Below, one piece after another: positions 45,607-53,410 of a stretch of DNA of 64,000 bases. Numbering within the stretch: the stretch's first letter is position 1; the number at the start of each line of letters is the position of its first letter. This stretch comes from Pseudomonadota bacterium (GTDB lineage Bacteria; Desulfobacterota; Desulfobulbia; Desulfobulbales; Desulfocapsaceae): assembly GCA_018817385.1 (NCBI GenBank), contig JAHIUA010000023.1, positions 1-64,000 of the forward strand. Direction: 5' to 3'. The position numbers were made by a program, and so were the translations under genes. Under the pieces are notes generated by a model that saw only the letters and a program-made list of their open reading frames with translations, did not search any database and was not told the origin of the DNA.

Positions 45607-46278
45607 TTAAAGAACAGTGGTTATTTTTGCATTGTCGTAAAAGTGCAACCTCATCATTTTGCTACCAGCTGCGTCTTGGTCGATCTGATATTTAAAAACT
45701 CCTGGGTTATTACCGTGAAACTCAGAGTTTTCGAAAAATACATCTGACGCTCTGGAAATCTCATTTACCATTGCGTTGACATGGGCATATGCTGGGTCTA
45801 GTGTTCTGAGAATGATTTCCGGTTGAATGGTTATGGGCGTGAGTAGCTTCTCTTGATAATGTTGGAAGTAGATAGCTCTTGCTAGGTTATCAATCGATTG
45901 CTCAAACCTTTCGTATTCAATAGATACAGCAAAAGAATCTGCTCTTTCTCCCGTTTCCGGGTCTTCTATTGTAACTGGGACCGCAGTTCGTGTATATCGC
46001 TGAATTAAGGCTGGATTTCTATTAATGGCTCTCATGATAGCTGCAAAAAAATGATTTTGTGCTATTTCATTGCTCGCTACATTGATCACTAGCGAATAAA
46101 GTAAGTACTCATCATCCTGCGAACGATTTTGATTGTGCTCATCACAGGACGGTACTGTGATAAGCTGATCCCGCAAATTGACTCCTTCGGGTAAATCTCG
46201 TTGCCTCGGGAATATACACTTCGGTGGAGCATGCTCTACGCTTGTGGCTTCGCTATTGCACATGTAGCAAGTTGCCAT
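45607..46278 (-). CDS. HNH-like zinc-binding protein of the defence block
   Basis: The 223-residue protein starts MATCYMCNSEATSVEHAPPKCIFP with a CxxC pair, an EH and a PPKC, then LITVPSCDEHNQNRSQDDEYLLY. This is the layout of a family annotated as HNH endonuclease, where Cys pairs bind zinc and the EH gives the active-site His. The rest is a conserved alpha/beta domain without known role. It is 35 bases upstream of the SduA gene and probably in one transcript, but whether it cooperates with Shedu is unknown. Confidence 0.65.
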   Translation of the reverse strand: MATCYMCNSEATSVEHAPPKCIFPRQRDLPEGVNLRDQLITVPSCDEHNQNRSQDDEYLLYSLVINVASNEIAQNHFFAAIMRAINRNPALIQRYTRTAVPVTIEDPETGERADSFAVSIEYERFEQSIDNLARAIYFQHYQEKLLTPITIQPEIILRTLDPAYAHVNAMVNEISRASDVFFENSEFHGNNPGVFKYQIDQDAAGSKMMRLHFYDNAKITTVL

Positions 46279-46290
46279 CGTTATACCTCA

Positions 46291-46473
46291 ATTTTAATTC
46301 ACCATACTGAATTGATTGACTTTCTTGATGAAGATCTTACCGTTCACTCGACGCTCGATATTTTCCGAGAGTTGACATGTGAGCAGGTGAAAGATGTTGT
46401 TACAGGATTAGACTATTTTAATCGATACATCTTGAACTACTTCTATAAAGCTATAGCAACGAATACCTTTTAA
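46291..46473 (+). pseudogene. Possible remnant of a gene on the plus strand
   Basis: The frame encodes IHHTELIDFLDEDLTV, then STLDIFRELTCEQVKDVV, then YFNRYILNYF to a TAA at 46471-46473. Its composition looks protein-like, but there is no start codon downstream of the HNH gene start on the opposite strand, and in-frame codons upstream are antisense to that gene. It is probably the 3' end of a lost gene. No family is recognised. Confidence 0.3.
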
Positions 46474-46571
46474 GTATTGGCAACTATATTGACCTCGTTT
46501 CCTTCCAAGCATAGTCAACATATAGGCACTATATACGTAATAACATAACGCCACATGGCAAACCACCAAAG

Positions 46572-47783
46572 TCAGCCAAAATTGAGTATGACTCCTTCCA
46601 AATGCATGTCAATCCGTTTCCGAAGTGCTGAGGGAAGCTCATATGACTTTTTCTGCTCCTTCCATTTCTCAAACGTACTCGCAACCGTTTCCCGTACAGT
46701 ATCGATGACCAGATATTCCGGTACTTCAGCCTTGTGAGTGAGCTTCTGGAAATGCTTTAAACCTATCATGCCCATATCTTTTTCACCACACAGGTTCAGT
46801 GCCAAGCGATCACCTGGAAGATATGGAACAGTTGAGACAAAATCATAAGCTGGAGACAATGCTGGTGTAACCCCATCGGTGTAAATAAATGACCAGTTTT
46901 TGAGATGCATATCACCGTTGCCTATCAGCACGGTAAAGGTAAGGCGTCGAATAAACTCCAGGAGCCCGGCTTCGCCAGCCAATATCCATATCATATTGGC
47001 AATATTGTCATAGCTGACTTTATTGTATTTGTCATTTGGGAATACGTTGTAGACCTGGGCAAAATCTTCAATATGGATCCGTTTGTTCTCTTTTCGATCA
47101 AATCGTTTTACTGCTAAAGCCAAATTTCCTGATAAAAAGCCAAGTTCCGGTAAGCCTGCAATCTTCTCAAGGGGAACAAGATCTGTTTCGGGGACAGAAA
47201 TACCTACCTCTTTCGCCAGATGTAGCATAGCCCATTCATTTTCAGGAACCTGGGCAAAGTTTTGGGCGGGTAATTTAACAATCCAATCGCCGCCGACTCC
47301 GCTTGTTGGAACGGTTAAGCCACCTTTACTTTCTGCAAGGGCAGAAAATTTTAGTTGTACTCCGGCAAGAGAAAATCGGTATGGTTGTTCCTGGGAGGAA
47401 TGTTCTGTTTCTTTTGCCTGAAGTTTTGGTGGGACATTACGTTGATCTGATGATTTTATGGAGACCGCACCAGGCAAATCTTCCCCAAATAGTTCAAGAA
47501 GTTTAAATTCACGAGAAGATTTTACTCCACCACGTTTGGCGAGATATGTCCGCAGGTGACCTTCGGGTAGTAGATTTGAAAAAAATGGAGGAAGTTTTGT
47601 TTTGTAGGTTCTGGTTTCTGGAATCAGCTCTCCAGGTCCAGTAAAAAATGACTGGCTGAGGACTGGACGATTTGAGTCATTCAAATACTCTTCTTCAAAA
47701 ACAAAAAAAGTGCGATCACCTGGGAGTAGTGTCAGTTGGCCAATGCGGGTTTGGGCTAACCATACATCTAAAATATCAGACAT
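46572..47783 (-). CDS. hipA: HipA-family serine/threonine kinase toxin
   Basis: The 403-residue protein has the HipA layout: an N-terminal HipA_N domain (LPPFFSNLLPEGHLRTYLAKR, GEDLPGAVSI), the ATP-loop Ser region RFSLAGVQLKFSAL near residue 148, WIVKLPAQNFAQVPENEWAMLHLA, KRFDRKENKRIHIEDFAQV, the catalytic GNGDMHLKNWS near 290, and SPAYDFVST near 315. In E. coli, HipA phosphorylates glutamyl-tRNA synthetase and causes persistence. It overlaps hipB by one base, so the pair is translationally coupled. Confidence 0.93.
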   Translation of the reverse strand: MSDILDVWLAQTRIGQLTLLPGDRTFFVFEEEYLNDSNRPVLSQSFFTGPGELIPETRTYKTKLPPFFSNLLPEGHLRTYLAKRGGVKSSREFKLLELFGEDLPGAVSIKSSDQRNVPPKLQAKETEHSSQEQPYRFSLAGVQLKFSALAESKGGLTVPTSGVGGDWIVKLPAQNFAQVPENEWAMLHLAKEVGISVPETDLVPLEKIAGLPELGFLSGNLALAVKRFDRKENKRIHIEDFAQVYNVFPNDKYNKVSYDNIANMIWILAGEAGLLEFIRRLTFTVLIGNGDMHLKNWSFIYTDGVTPALSPAYDFVSTVPYLPGDRLALNLCGEKDMGMIGLKHFQKLTHKAEVPEYLVIDTVRETVASTFEKWKEQKKSYELPSALRKRIDMHLEGVILNFG

Positions 47784-48055
47784 CAGTCTTCCTCATCAGG
47801 TTGCCATCTGGGGGCGTCTGTATCTTCACCGGTAAGAAGTGACCTAACAGCTGGCAACATAGAGCGTGGCACCAGGGTCAGCTCCAGATCAAGTATGCGA
47901 GCCATATCTCTTAATGTGGATAGTTGCGGATTGGTTAATTCCTGCTCAATCTTAGAGATATGACTTTGCGGCAATCCAAGCTTTTTTCCAAGTTCGGCCT
48001 GGGTAAGCCCTTTCTCCTGACGTGCAGACTTAAGACTTTGAATAATCTTGCTCAT
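47783..48055 (-). CDS. hipB: HipB-like XRE antitoxin and repressor
   Basis: The 90-residue protein carries one helix-turn-helix (ARQEKGLTQAELGKKLGLPQSHISKIEQELTNP) and a short C-terminal tail LLTGEDTDAPRWQPDEED, the acidic tail that in HipB influences stability. It should neutralise HipA and repress its own operon through the palindromes upstream. Confidence 0.93.
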   Translation of the reverse strand: MSKIIQSLKSARQEKGLTQAELGKKLGLPQSHISKIEQELTNPQLSTLRDMARILDLELTLVPRSMLPAVRSLLTGEDTDAPRWQPDEED

Positions 48056-48057
48056 TA

Positions 48058-48106
48058 GTATATGTTAAGCCATATACGAATATCTGTAAATATATTTAAA
48101 CATATA
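48058..48106. promoter_or_regulatory. Two hipBA operator-like palindromes
   Basis: GTATATG (48058-48064) and CATATAC (48071-48077) flank TTAAGC. A second, similar element TATATTTAAACATATA follows at 48091-48106, sharing TATAT, TTAA and CATATA. They lie at the hipB start and fit HipB autorepression sites. The remainder of the gap to 48485 is AT-rich with no supported gene. Confidence 0.6.
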
Positions 48107-48485
48107 ATAAAAGCTTGCTCTAAATTATTTTCTTGCTTTTCTCACTGTCACGCATAATTATATAAGTAATATTCCACTCATTTCATTTGAGTAATCCCTG
48201 TCCACAGGGAAATAGCTGGGAACCAATTTGTATTTTTTTATCGGTTACCCTTGTATGTCAGCACGGTCACACCATAAACAGTAGAAACAGTTTCATCGCA
48301 CAAGCGAACTTCTTTTCTGCAGCAGTGTGTGACAATCCCCACAACAGAATTCTATCTTGAATTCCTGTTCCCGTATTTTTTCCCTTATTTATGTCCGGTA
48401 ATTATTGTTAACGAGTTTTTGTGCGTTTTCATTACTACCCGGCATTAACAATAGACTTACACAGATTGTTATTCAATTTACCAAA

Positions 48486-48523
48486 CCCCATACTCGGGAG
48501 TGAAGCACATACTCCCATCGGGG
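48486..48523 (+). promoter_or_regulatory. Hairpin leader of the Rad52-like gene
   Basis: Nested pairing is seen: CCCC (48486-48489) with GGGG (48520-48523) outside, GGGAGT (48496-48501) with ACTCCC (48511-48516) inside. A T-rich stretch and the ribosome binding site AGGAGG follow before the ATG at 48565. Similar GC-rich hairpins precede the other genes of this operon. Confidence 0.5.
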
Positions 48524-48564
48524 AATATTGTCGTTTTTCTCCCTAAAACACAGGAGGAACAACG

Positions 48565-49236
48565 ATGCCAGAGAAGAAAACTCTCACTCAACAGATCGAA
48601 ATGGTTAATGCACAGCTTCGTGATTTTGGTCGTGCGGCTATTCAGGAAGTAAAGATGGTCAAGAACGGTCAGATTATTGGTCAGATCCGCTATGGGTATA
48701 AGCCACAGTATGTTTTTGATGCCGTGAACTCTATACTTATGCCGGAAAACTGGCGGTATGAAGTTGTCAGTAAGGAAATTTTCGAGACACAGGTCGTTGC
48801 CGAAGTGAAACTCTTTATCCGTGTGAAGGATGAATGGTTTTGTAAAGGTGCTCAGACCGGACAAATGCAGATTGTCAGAGGAAATGTTGGAGATGCCATG
48901 AAAGGTGCAATTACTGATGCCATTCAGAAGTGTTTATCTCTACTTTCCATTGGTAGTGACGCTTACAAGGGTTTACTGCAGATTGCTTTTCATGCCAACA
49001 ATAGTGCAGAACCGCAAGCAGCACCCCAAAAGCAGAACAAACCTACTAACTCCGCAAAACCGAAACCAACAAACAACGGCAATCTCCCCAAAATCGCAGG
49101 CATCAAATATCAGCAACGCAACGGAATCGTTGTTGCCACTGGTAATGCCTACGACAAACGGGAACTGCTGAAATCAGCAGGATTCAGATGGGATAAATCG
49201 GGCAAAAACTGGTTCAAGGAACTCAGCGTCCAATAA
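48565..49236 (+). CDS. Rad52-like single-strand annealing protein
   Basis: The 223-residue protein matches the Rad52/Rad22 family of phage and plasmid recombinases over residues 1-150: IRYGYKPQYVFDAVNSILMPENWRYEVVS, KDEWFCKGAQTGQMQIVRGNVGDAMKGAITDAIQKCLSLLSIG. Rad52-type proteins anneal complementary single strands. A Gln/Pro/Asn-rich linker (about 155-180) leads to a C-terminal block IAGIKYQQRNGIVVATGNAYDKRELLKSAGFRWDKSGKNWFKEL, a small DNA-associated domain. It starts a recombination operon with a RecB-like nuclease, SSB and RadC, the set found in SXT-type integrative elements. AGGAGG precedes the ATG. Confidence 0.82.
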   Translation: MPEKKTLTQQIEMVNAQLRDFGRAAIQEVKMVKNGQIIGQIRYGYKPQYVFDAVNSILMPENWRYEVVSKEIFETQVVAEVKLFIRVKDEWFCKGAQTGQMQIVRGNVGDAMKGAITDAIQKCLSLLSIGSDAYKGLLQIAFHANNSAEPQAAPQKQNKPTNSAKPKPTNNGNLPKIAGIKYQQRNGIVVATGNAYDKRELLKSAGFRWDKSGKNWFKELSVQ

Positions 49237-49261
49237 TCTCACCCACCTAACTAAACCTGAT

Positions 49262-49310
49262 GAGGGAGTACAATCGTATCCCTCCCAGGGATCCGTGTGC
49301 CCTCTCGTCT
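49262..49310 (+). promoter_or_regulatory. Hairpin leader of the RecB-like nuclease gene
   Basis: GAGGGA(G)TAC (49262-49271) pairs with GTATCCCTC (49276-49284) with one bulged G. A second pairing, AGGG with CCCT, follows at about 49287-49304. The gene's AGAGGA and ATG (49332) come next. Confidence 0.45.
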
Positions 49311-49331
49311 CAAACAAAGAGGACCAAACAC

Positions 49332-50300
49332 ATGGATATCCACAACACACTGCTCACAAGTTTACGAAAACTTGCCAGGCAACACACCGAAGAAACACTT
49401 GGTGATCGCAGGAATTATCTTGGTGCATCCGATATTGGATATTGCCCGAGAAAAACTATTCTTGAACGTATCCATCCAGGTGAACACGACTTAGCAACAC
49501 TCCTGCGTTTTCAGCGGGGACATATGACAGAAGATATCGTCGCCATGGCATTCTCTGCCGCCGGTTTCAACAACTATGACCGACAGGTGGAAATTGCTGT
49601 TGAGGGAGATGTTCCTCTCAAGGCGCATATCGATTTTGTTTTCACGTCCAAACCCCAAAAGATCAAATCTGTTCTGGAGATTAAAAGTACAAGTAAGATC
49701 CCCGATGGGCCGTATGGCTCGTGGGAATCGCAACTTTATATCCAGATGGGAGCCCTTGCCAGCAAGTATCCTGATTATACTATCAAAGGTGCCGTAATGG
49801 CACTTGATCTTGCAGACGGCAATGTTGGCTTTTTCAATGGATATAAACCGGAAGAGACGATTTTTAACGGTTTACTGGATCGGGCTGGAGCCATCTGGTC
49901 TGAATACCAGCATATGCTAAACGGAGAAGAAGTATATCCTGATACGGAAACCGGCCCCCTTTGCGGATTCTGTAATCATATAACAACCTGTCCACGTTTT
50001 GAGGGAGAAGAAGTTCCTCAGCTGGAAAACGTTGTTGAAGCATTGCAGGAACAGCAGGCCAAAGAGAAGGTAGTTAAAGGAGAGATTAAACTTCTGAAAC
50101 GAAATCTCCTTGCCGTGGTCGAACAAAAAGGACCGATTAAAACCGGAGGTTGTCTGCTCAAAAAAGCAACAAGAAGCAGAAAGTACCTGGATACTGATCG
50201 GCTGGAAAACTTCCTTACTGAAAGTGGCGTTGCCATTGAGGAATACCAGAAGACAAATACCTTTTCCTTTCTGGAAATACGAAAAGCAAAAGCAGCATAA
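49332..50300 (+). CDS. RecB/Cas4-like PD-(D/E)XK exonuclease with Fe-S cysteines
   Basis: Start ATG 49332 has AGAGGA upstream; an earlier in-frame ATG at 49260 lies in the leader. Motifs are GASDIGYCPRKTILERI (first Cys), GHMTEDIVAMAF, AHIDFVF (Asp) and VLEIKST (Glu, Lys), then QLYIQMGAL. Late Cys in LCGFCNHITTCPRF probably complete a 4Fe-4S cluster, as in AddB and Cas4. With the Rad52-like protein it forms a phage-Red-like exonuclease/annealer pair. A coiled coil follows at about residue 245-280. Confidence 0.85.
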   Translation: MDIHNTLLTSLRKLARQHTEETLGDRRNYLGASDIGYCPRKTILERIHPGEHDLATLLRFQRGHMTEDIVAMAFSAAGFNNYDRQVEIAVEGDVPLKAHIDFVFTSKPQKIKSVLEIKSTSKIPDGPYGSWESQLYIQMGALASKYPDYTIKGAVMALDLADGNVGFFNGYKPEETIFNGLLDRAGAIWSEYQHMLNGEEVYPDTETGPLCGFCNHITTCPRFEGEEVPQLENVVEALQEQQAKEKVVKGEIKLLKRNLLAVVEQKGPIKTGGCLLKKATRSRKYLDTDRLENFLTESGVAIEEYQKTNTFSFLEIRKAKAA

Positions 50301-50328
50301 CCAACAATTAATCCAAGGAGAAACACAA

Positions 50329-50721
50329 ATGAACAAAGCAATGATAATCGGCAATTTAGGCAATGACCCTGAACTCCGCTATACCCAGAATCAAACTCCG
50401 GTGGCAACATTTTCGGTGGCAAGCACTGAACGCTGGAAAGATTTTGATGGAAACAAACAGGAACACACGGAATGGCATCGTGTCGTTGTTTGGAAGGGAC
50501 TTGCCGAAGTGTGCAATGAACATCTGAGTAAAGGTTCCAAAGTCTTTATTGAGGGAAAACTTCGCACTCGTAAATGGGAAGACCAAGATGGCAATATCCG
50601 CTACAGCACCGAGATCATCGCAAGAGATCTGGAGATGCTTGGTGGCAGGCAGGAAAACAGTGAATCTGTGCCGGATGACGGAAGAGATGCACCACTGCCT
50701 GAAAATGACATCCCGTTCTAA
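50329..50721 (+). CDS. ssb: Single-stranded DNA-binding protein
   Basis: From ATG 50329 (AAGGAG upstream) the 130-residue protein has the OB fold MNKAMIIGNLGNDPELRYT, ATFSVASTERWKD, EHTEWHRVVVWKGLAEVC and a GKLRTRKWEDQDGNIRYSTEI strand pair. It ends in an acidic tail with the DIPF tip that binds partner proteins. An accessory SSB in the recombination operon. Confidence 0.95.
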   Translation: MNKAMIIGNLGNDPELRYTQNQTPVATFSVASTERWKDFDGNKQEHTEWHRVVVWKGLAEVCNEHLSKGSKVFIEGKLRTRKWEDQDGNIRYSTEIIARDLEMLGGRQENSESVPDDGRDAPLPENDIPF

Positions 50722-50747
50722 AACACCGATTAGCACCAACTCACCCG

Positions 50748-50795
50748 ACCGGGGAACCTCTCCCAGGCCAGGGCATTGGTTCCTCCGGTTTTTTT
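50748..50795 (+). promoter_or_regulatory. Terminator-like hairpin leader of radC (attenuator candidate)
   Basis: ACCGGGGAACC (50748-50758) pairs with GGTTCCTCCGGT (50778-50789) apart from one or two bases, followed by seven T (50789-50795), and AGGAGA sits just after it, 8 bases before the radC ATG. It could terminate transcription ahead of radC unless relieved. Confidence 0.55.
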
Positions 50796-50807
50796 CAGGA
50801 GAACCCA

Positions 50808-51287
50808 ATGTTATTCATGAAAGATCAGGATGGCAAATATCATCCTGCACCCAAAGAAATGGTACTGACTGCTGCTAACAAACTCAGTGGGTATCAGCTA
50901 CGACGCGGATCTCATATTATCTCTGCCGATCTGGCTAAAACTGTGATTGGTTATAAATTACAAGGCAGGCAGCAGGAAGTTTTTGCCTGTTTGTTCCTTG
51001 ATACCCAGCATAGGATTTTGTCATTTCAGGAGATGTTTAGAGGTTCCATCCATCACACAGCAGTTCATCCCAGGGAGATTGTCAAAGAGGCGCTATTGCT
51101 TAATGCCTCTGCGGTGATCCTTGCTCATAACCATCCATCAGGAAATTCTCAGCCCAGCAAAGAGGATATCTTTCTGACCAATACGCTGAAAGATATTCTG
51201 GATGTTGTTGAGGTGAAGATTCTTGATCATATGGTTGTTGGTGATGATGTAACTGCGTTTACCGATGTAGGGCTTTTGAAGCCTTAA
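50808..51287 (+). CDS. radC: RadC-like JAB-domain protein
   Basis: The 159-residue protein lacks the N-terminal helix-hairpin-helix part of chromosomal RadC and consists of the MPN/JAB domain: VFACLFLDTQHRILSFQEMFRGSI, HPREIVKEALLLNASAVILAHNHPSGNSQPSKEDIFLT with the metal-binding HNHPSG, and ILDHMVVGDDVTAFTDVGLL. This short form is typical of mobile elements; its biochemical role is not established. Confidence 0.92.
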   Translation: MLFMKDQDGKYHPAPKEMVLTAANKLSGYQLRRGSHIISADLAKTVIGYKLQGRQQEVFACLFLDTQHRILSFQEMFRGSIHHTAVHPREIVKEALLLNASAVILAHNHPSGNSQPSKEDIFLTNTLKDILDVVEVKILDHMVVGDDVTAFTDVGLLKP

Positions 51288-51304
51288 CCTATTATCCCTT
51301 TTAC

Positions 51305-51346
51305 GGGGCAATTCTGCCCTGCAAGGGAGAGTCTTGCCCTTATTTT
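51305..51346 (+). promoter_or_regulatory. Hairpin leader before the Cys-containing small gene
   Basis: GGGGCA pairs with TGCCCT (51305-51320), and GCAAG pairs with CTTGC (51321-51337), followed by TTATTTTT. The ribosome binding site AGGAGACAA then precedes the ATG at 51362. Nearly the same layout occurs at 51731-51775. Confidence 0.5.
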
Positions 51347-51361
51347 TCAAGGAGACAAGAC

Positions 51362-51706
51362 ATGCAAACAGAACAACGTAATTCTACTGTTCGTGATTCC
51401 AATGATACAGGGCTCTTTGAGCCTGATGCAAAATCAGTGCAGACATTACTCCATGATTGTTGTGGAGAAACTCTGATGATCACAGAAACTGATGGCATAT
51501 CCGATATCTTTTGTCGGAATGAATGCAGTGGGTTGAATCGTCAATCTCATGCACTCCATTGTCTGGCTAATGTTACGAATGGTCATAAGGCACGATTCTT
51601 TGTTGGCAATCTGACACCTGCTGGTGGACGGTTTCGCTCAATTGATCGTGACATGGCCATTCAAATTGTAACACGCTGGATATTTGAAAATCAGAATCAA
51701 CAGTAG
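51362..51706 (+). CDS. Small Cys-containing protein of the recombination operon, unknown function
   Basis: The 114-residue protein has an acidic disordered N-terminus (VRDSNDTGLFEPDAKSVQ), a central HDCCGETLMITE and IFCRNECSGLNRQSHALHCL, then a domain ending FFVGNLTPAGGRFRSIDRDMAIQIVTRWIFE. Five to six Cys could bind zinc. The good ribosome binding site and position between radC and the DUF932 gene make it real, but I do not recognise the family. Confidence 0.7.
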   Translation: MQTEQRNSTVRDSNDTGLFEPDAKSVQTLLHDCCGETLMITETDGISDIFCRNECSGLNRQSHALHCLANVTNGHKARFFVGNLTPAGGRFRSIDRDMAIQIVTRWIFENQNQQ

Positions 51707-51730
51707 AAACAAACAAACATTTCCCCAATC

Positions 51731-51775
51731 GAGGGCAGTCTGCCCCTGAAACGGTGCGGTCTTGCCCCCTTATTT
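51731..51775 (+). promoter_or_regulatory. Hairpin leader before the DUF932 gene
   Basis: GGGCAG (51733-51738) and CTGCCC (51740-51745) are complementary, and GGTCTTGCCCCC then TTATTTATTT follow. AGGAGACAA comes next. Compared with 51305-51346 the order GGGCA, TGCCC, GTCTTGCCC, TTATTT, AGGAGACAA is shared. Confidence 0.5.
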
Positions 51776-51793
51776 ATTTCAGGAGACAATACT

Positions 51794-52621
51794 ATGACCG
51801 CACCTACTCATTTAACAAATGATCAAATCGTAGATATCGCACCAGCGGCAGGATCTTTACAGCCAATCAATGGCGTTTCGGAACGATATTCTTTCGTCCC
51901 CACCTTAACGGCCATCGATTTGCTGCGAGATAGCGGCTGGTTTCCCGTTCATGCGCAGCAAAGCAGTGTGCGCAATACAAAAAGAGAAGGCTACCAGCGG
52001 CATATGATCCGTTTTGCCAAAAATGGCCTTGCCTTTGATGGTGAACGGGTTGATCTGATGTTATATAATTCCCACGACTGCGGATGCGCATTTAAACTGA
52101 TTGCTTCTGTCTGGCGGCAGATTTGCGGAAACGGCCTAATGGTCGCCTCTGAATTTGCCAATTTCAGCCATAAGCATATCGGTTTTAACCCGGATGATTT
52201 TATTCATTCTGCTGGTGAAATTGCATCCTCTGCAGGAACGATTGCAGATCAGGTGGATGATATGAAAGTTATCGAGATGACACCCGATGAACGTAATATC
52301 TTCGCAATGTCTGCCCATAATCTTGTGTATGATGATCTGGATAATGCACCTGTTCTGCCAGATCAGTTATTGTCCGAACGTCGTTATGATGACAAGGGCA
52401 ATGATCTGTGGACAACCTTCAACGTGATTCAGGAAAATATCATGCGTGGTGGTCTCAAGGGCAGAACCAGAGGTAGCAATGGACGTCTCAGACGTACAAC
52501 AACACGCCCGGTAAAAGCCTTGGAGCGAAATGTAAAACTCAACCAGGCTCTCTGGTATTTAACTGAGAAAATGGCTGAATTAAAGCAGACATCTTTTGAA
52601 AACAATGCCGTGAATGTTTAA
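51794..52621 (+). CDS. DUF932-family plasmid/phage protein
   Basis: The 275-residue product matches DUF932: RYSFVPTLTAIDLLRDSGWFPVHAQQSSVRN, HMIRFAKNGLAFDGERVDLMLYNSHDCGCAFKLIASVWRQICGNGLMV, and the late LWTTFNVIQENIMRGGLKGRTRGSNGRLRRTTTRPVKALERNVKLNQALW. It is usually found in plasmids and phages with unknown function. Three-gene company of RadC and recombinases is characteristic. A strong terminator follows. Confidence 0.9.
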   Translation: MTAPTHLTNDQIVDIAPAAGSLQPINGVSERYSFVPTLTAIDLLRDSGWFPVHAQQSSVRNTKREGYQRHMIRFAKNGLAFDGERVDLMLYNSHDCGCAFKLIASVWRQICGNGLMVASEFANFSHKHIGFNPDDFIHSAGEIASSAGTIADQVDDMKVIEMTPDERNIFAMSAHNLVYDDLDNAPVLPDQLLSERRYDDKGNDLWTTFNVIQENIMRGGLKGRTRGSNGRLRRTTTRPVKALERNVKLNQALWYLTEKMAELKQTSFENNAVNV

Positions 52622-52640
52622 GACATAACTCGCTAACCAT

Positions 52641-52669
52641 AGCCGTCTCCTTCTGGGGACGGCTTTTTT
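52641..52669 (+). terminator. Rho-independent terminator of the recombination operon
   Basis: AGCCGTCTCC (52641-52650) pairs with GGGGACGGCT (52655-52664) around TTCT and is followed by TTTTTT. It closes the operon 20 bases after the DUF932 stop. Confidence 0.88.
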
Positions 52670-52696
52670 ATTGCTTTGTTCTTGCAACGTTACTTA

Positions 52697-52712
52697 GATA
52701 TGATATCATATC
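52697..52712. promoter_or_regulatory. 16-bp perfect palindrome upstream of parA, operator or parS candidate
   Basis: GATATGATATCATATC is a perfect palindrome 45 bases before the parA ATG. It would suit a site for the ribbon-helix-helix partner encoded downstream or for a ParB-like function. Confidence 0.55.
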
Positions 52713-52756
52713 ATTTAGCATAGTAACATTTAATATGACTCCATATGGTATAAACA

Positions 52757-53410
52757 ATGGCAATCGTACTATTCGGTGGTGAAAAAGGCGGCACTGGGAA
52801 AACCACATTGGCAACTAATATGGCCGCTATGCTTGCTCTGCAGGGTAAGGATGTAATGTTGCTGGATACTGACCGACAAGGGACGGCATCTTTCTGGGCC
52901 ACGGTAAGAGAAGAGACGGACACAGAACCACGCATTGCTTGTGTGCAGAAATTTGGTAAAGGTTTAGTTTCCCAAGTGCGTGACCTGGCAGATCGATACG
53001 ATGAAATTGTGATTGACGCTGGGGGTCGGGATTCTGCTGAACTTCGTTACGCCCTTGGTGTCTCCGATTTTGCGTATATCCCCATCCAGCCTTTCCAATT
53101 TGACATCTGGACTCTGCAACAAATGAATGACCTGGTGGATATGGCTCAAGGATTAAATGACAATCTGCAGGCTTTTATAGTGCTGAACAGAGCCTCCACT
53201 AATCCAGCGATACAGGAAGAAACTGAAACACGAGCGTTTTTTGAGCAGGAAGATTTTCAGAATCTTACGCTTATGGATTCCGTTCTTCGGGATCGTATAT
53301 CATATCGTAAGGCTGCCAGGGATGGGTTATCTGTAGTGGAAATGAAACAGGACAAAAAAGCAATCCAGGAAATGACACAACTTTTTAAAGAGGTTTATGG
53401 TGGCAACTAA
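52757..53410 (+). CDS. ParA-family partition ATPase
   Basis: The 217-residue protein has the deviant Walker A GGEKGGTGKTTLATN near residue 8, the VMLLDTDRQGTASFW (Walker A') near 38, and EIVIDAGGRDS near 88. It is the short ParA form that lacks a helix-turn-helix and pairs with a ribbon-helix-helix protein. ParA moves DNA copies apart or positions them; here it should stabilise the element. It overlaps the following gene by 14 bases. Confidence 0.9.
   Translation: MAIVLFGGEKGGTGKTTLATNMAAMLALQGKDVMLLDTDRQGTASFWATVREETDTEPRIACVQKFGKGLVSQVRDLADRYDEIVIDAGGRDSAELRYALGVSDFAYIPIQPFQFDIWTLQQMNDLVDMAQGLNDNLQAFIVLNRASTNPAIQEETETRAFFEQEDFQNLTLMDSVLRDRISYRKAARDGLSVVEMKQDKKAIQEMTQLFKEVYGGN

Noticed and set aside
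46201-46290. Upstream part of the plus-strand frame 46201-46473
   Set aside because: It is antisense to the start of the HNH-like gene and has no codon preference of its own; only the later part looks protein-like.
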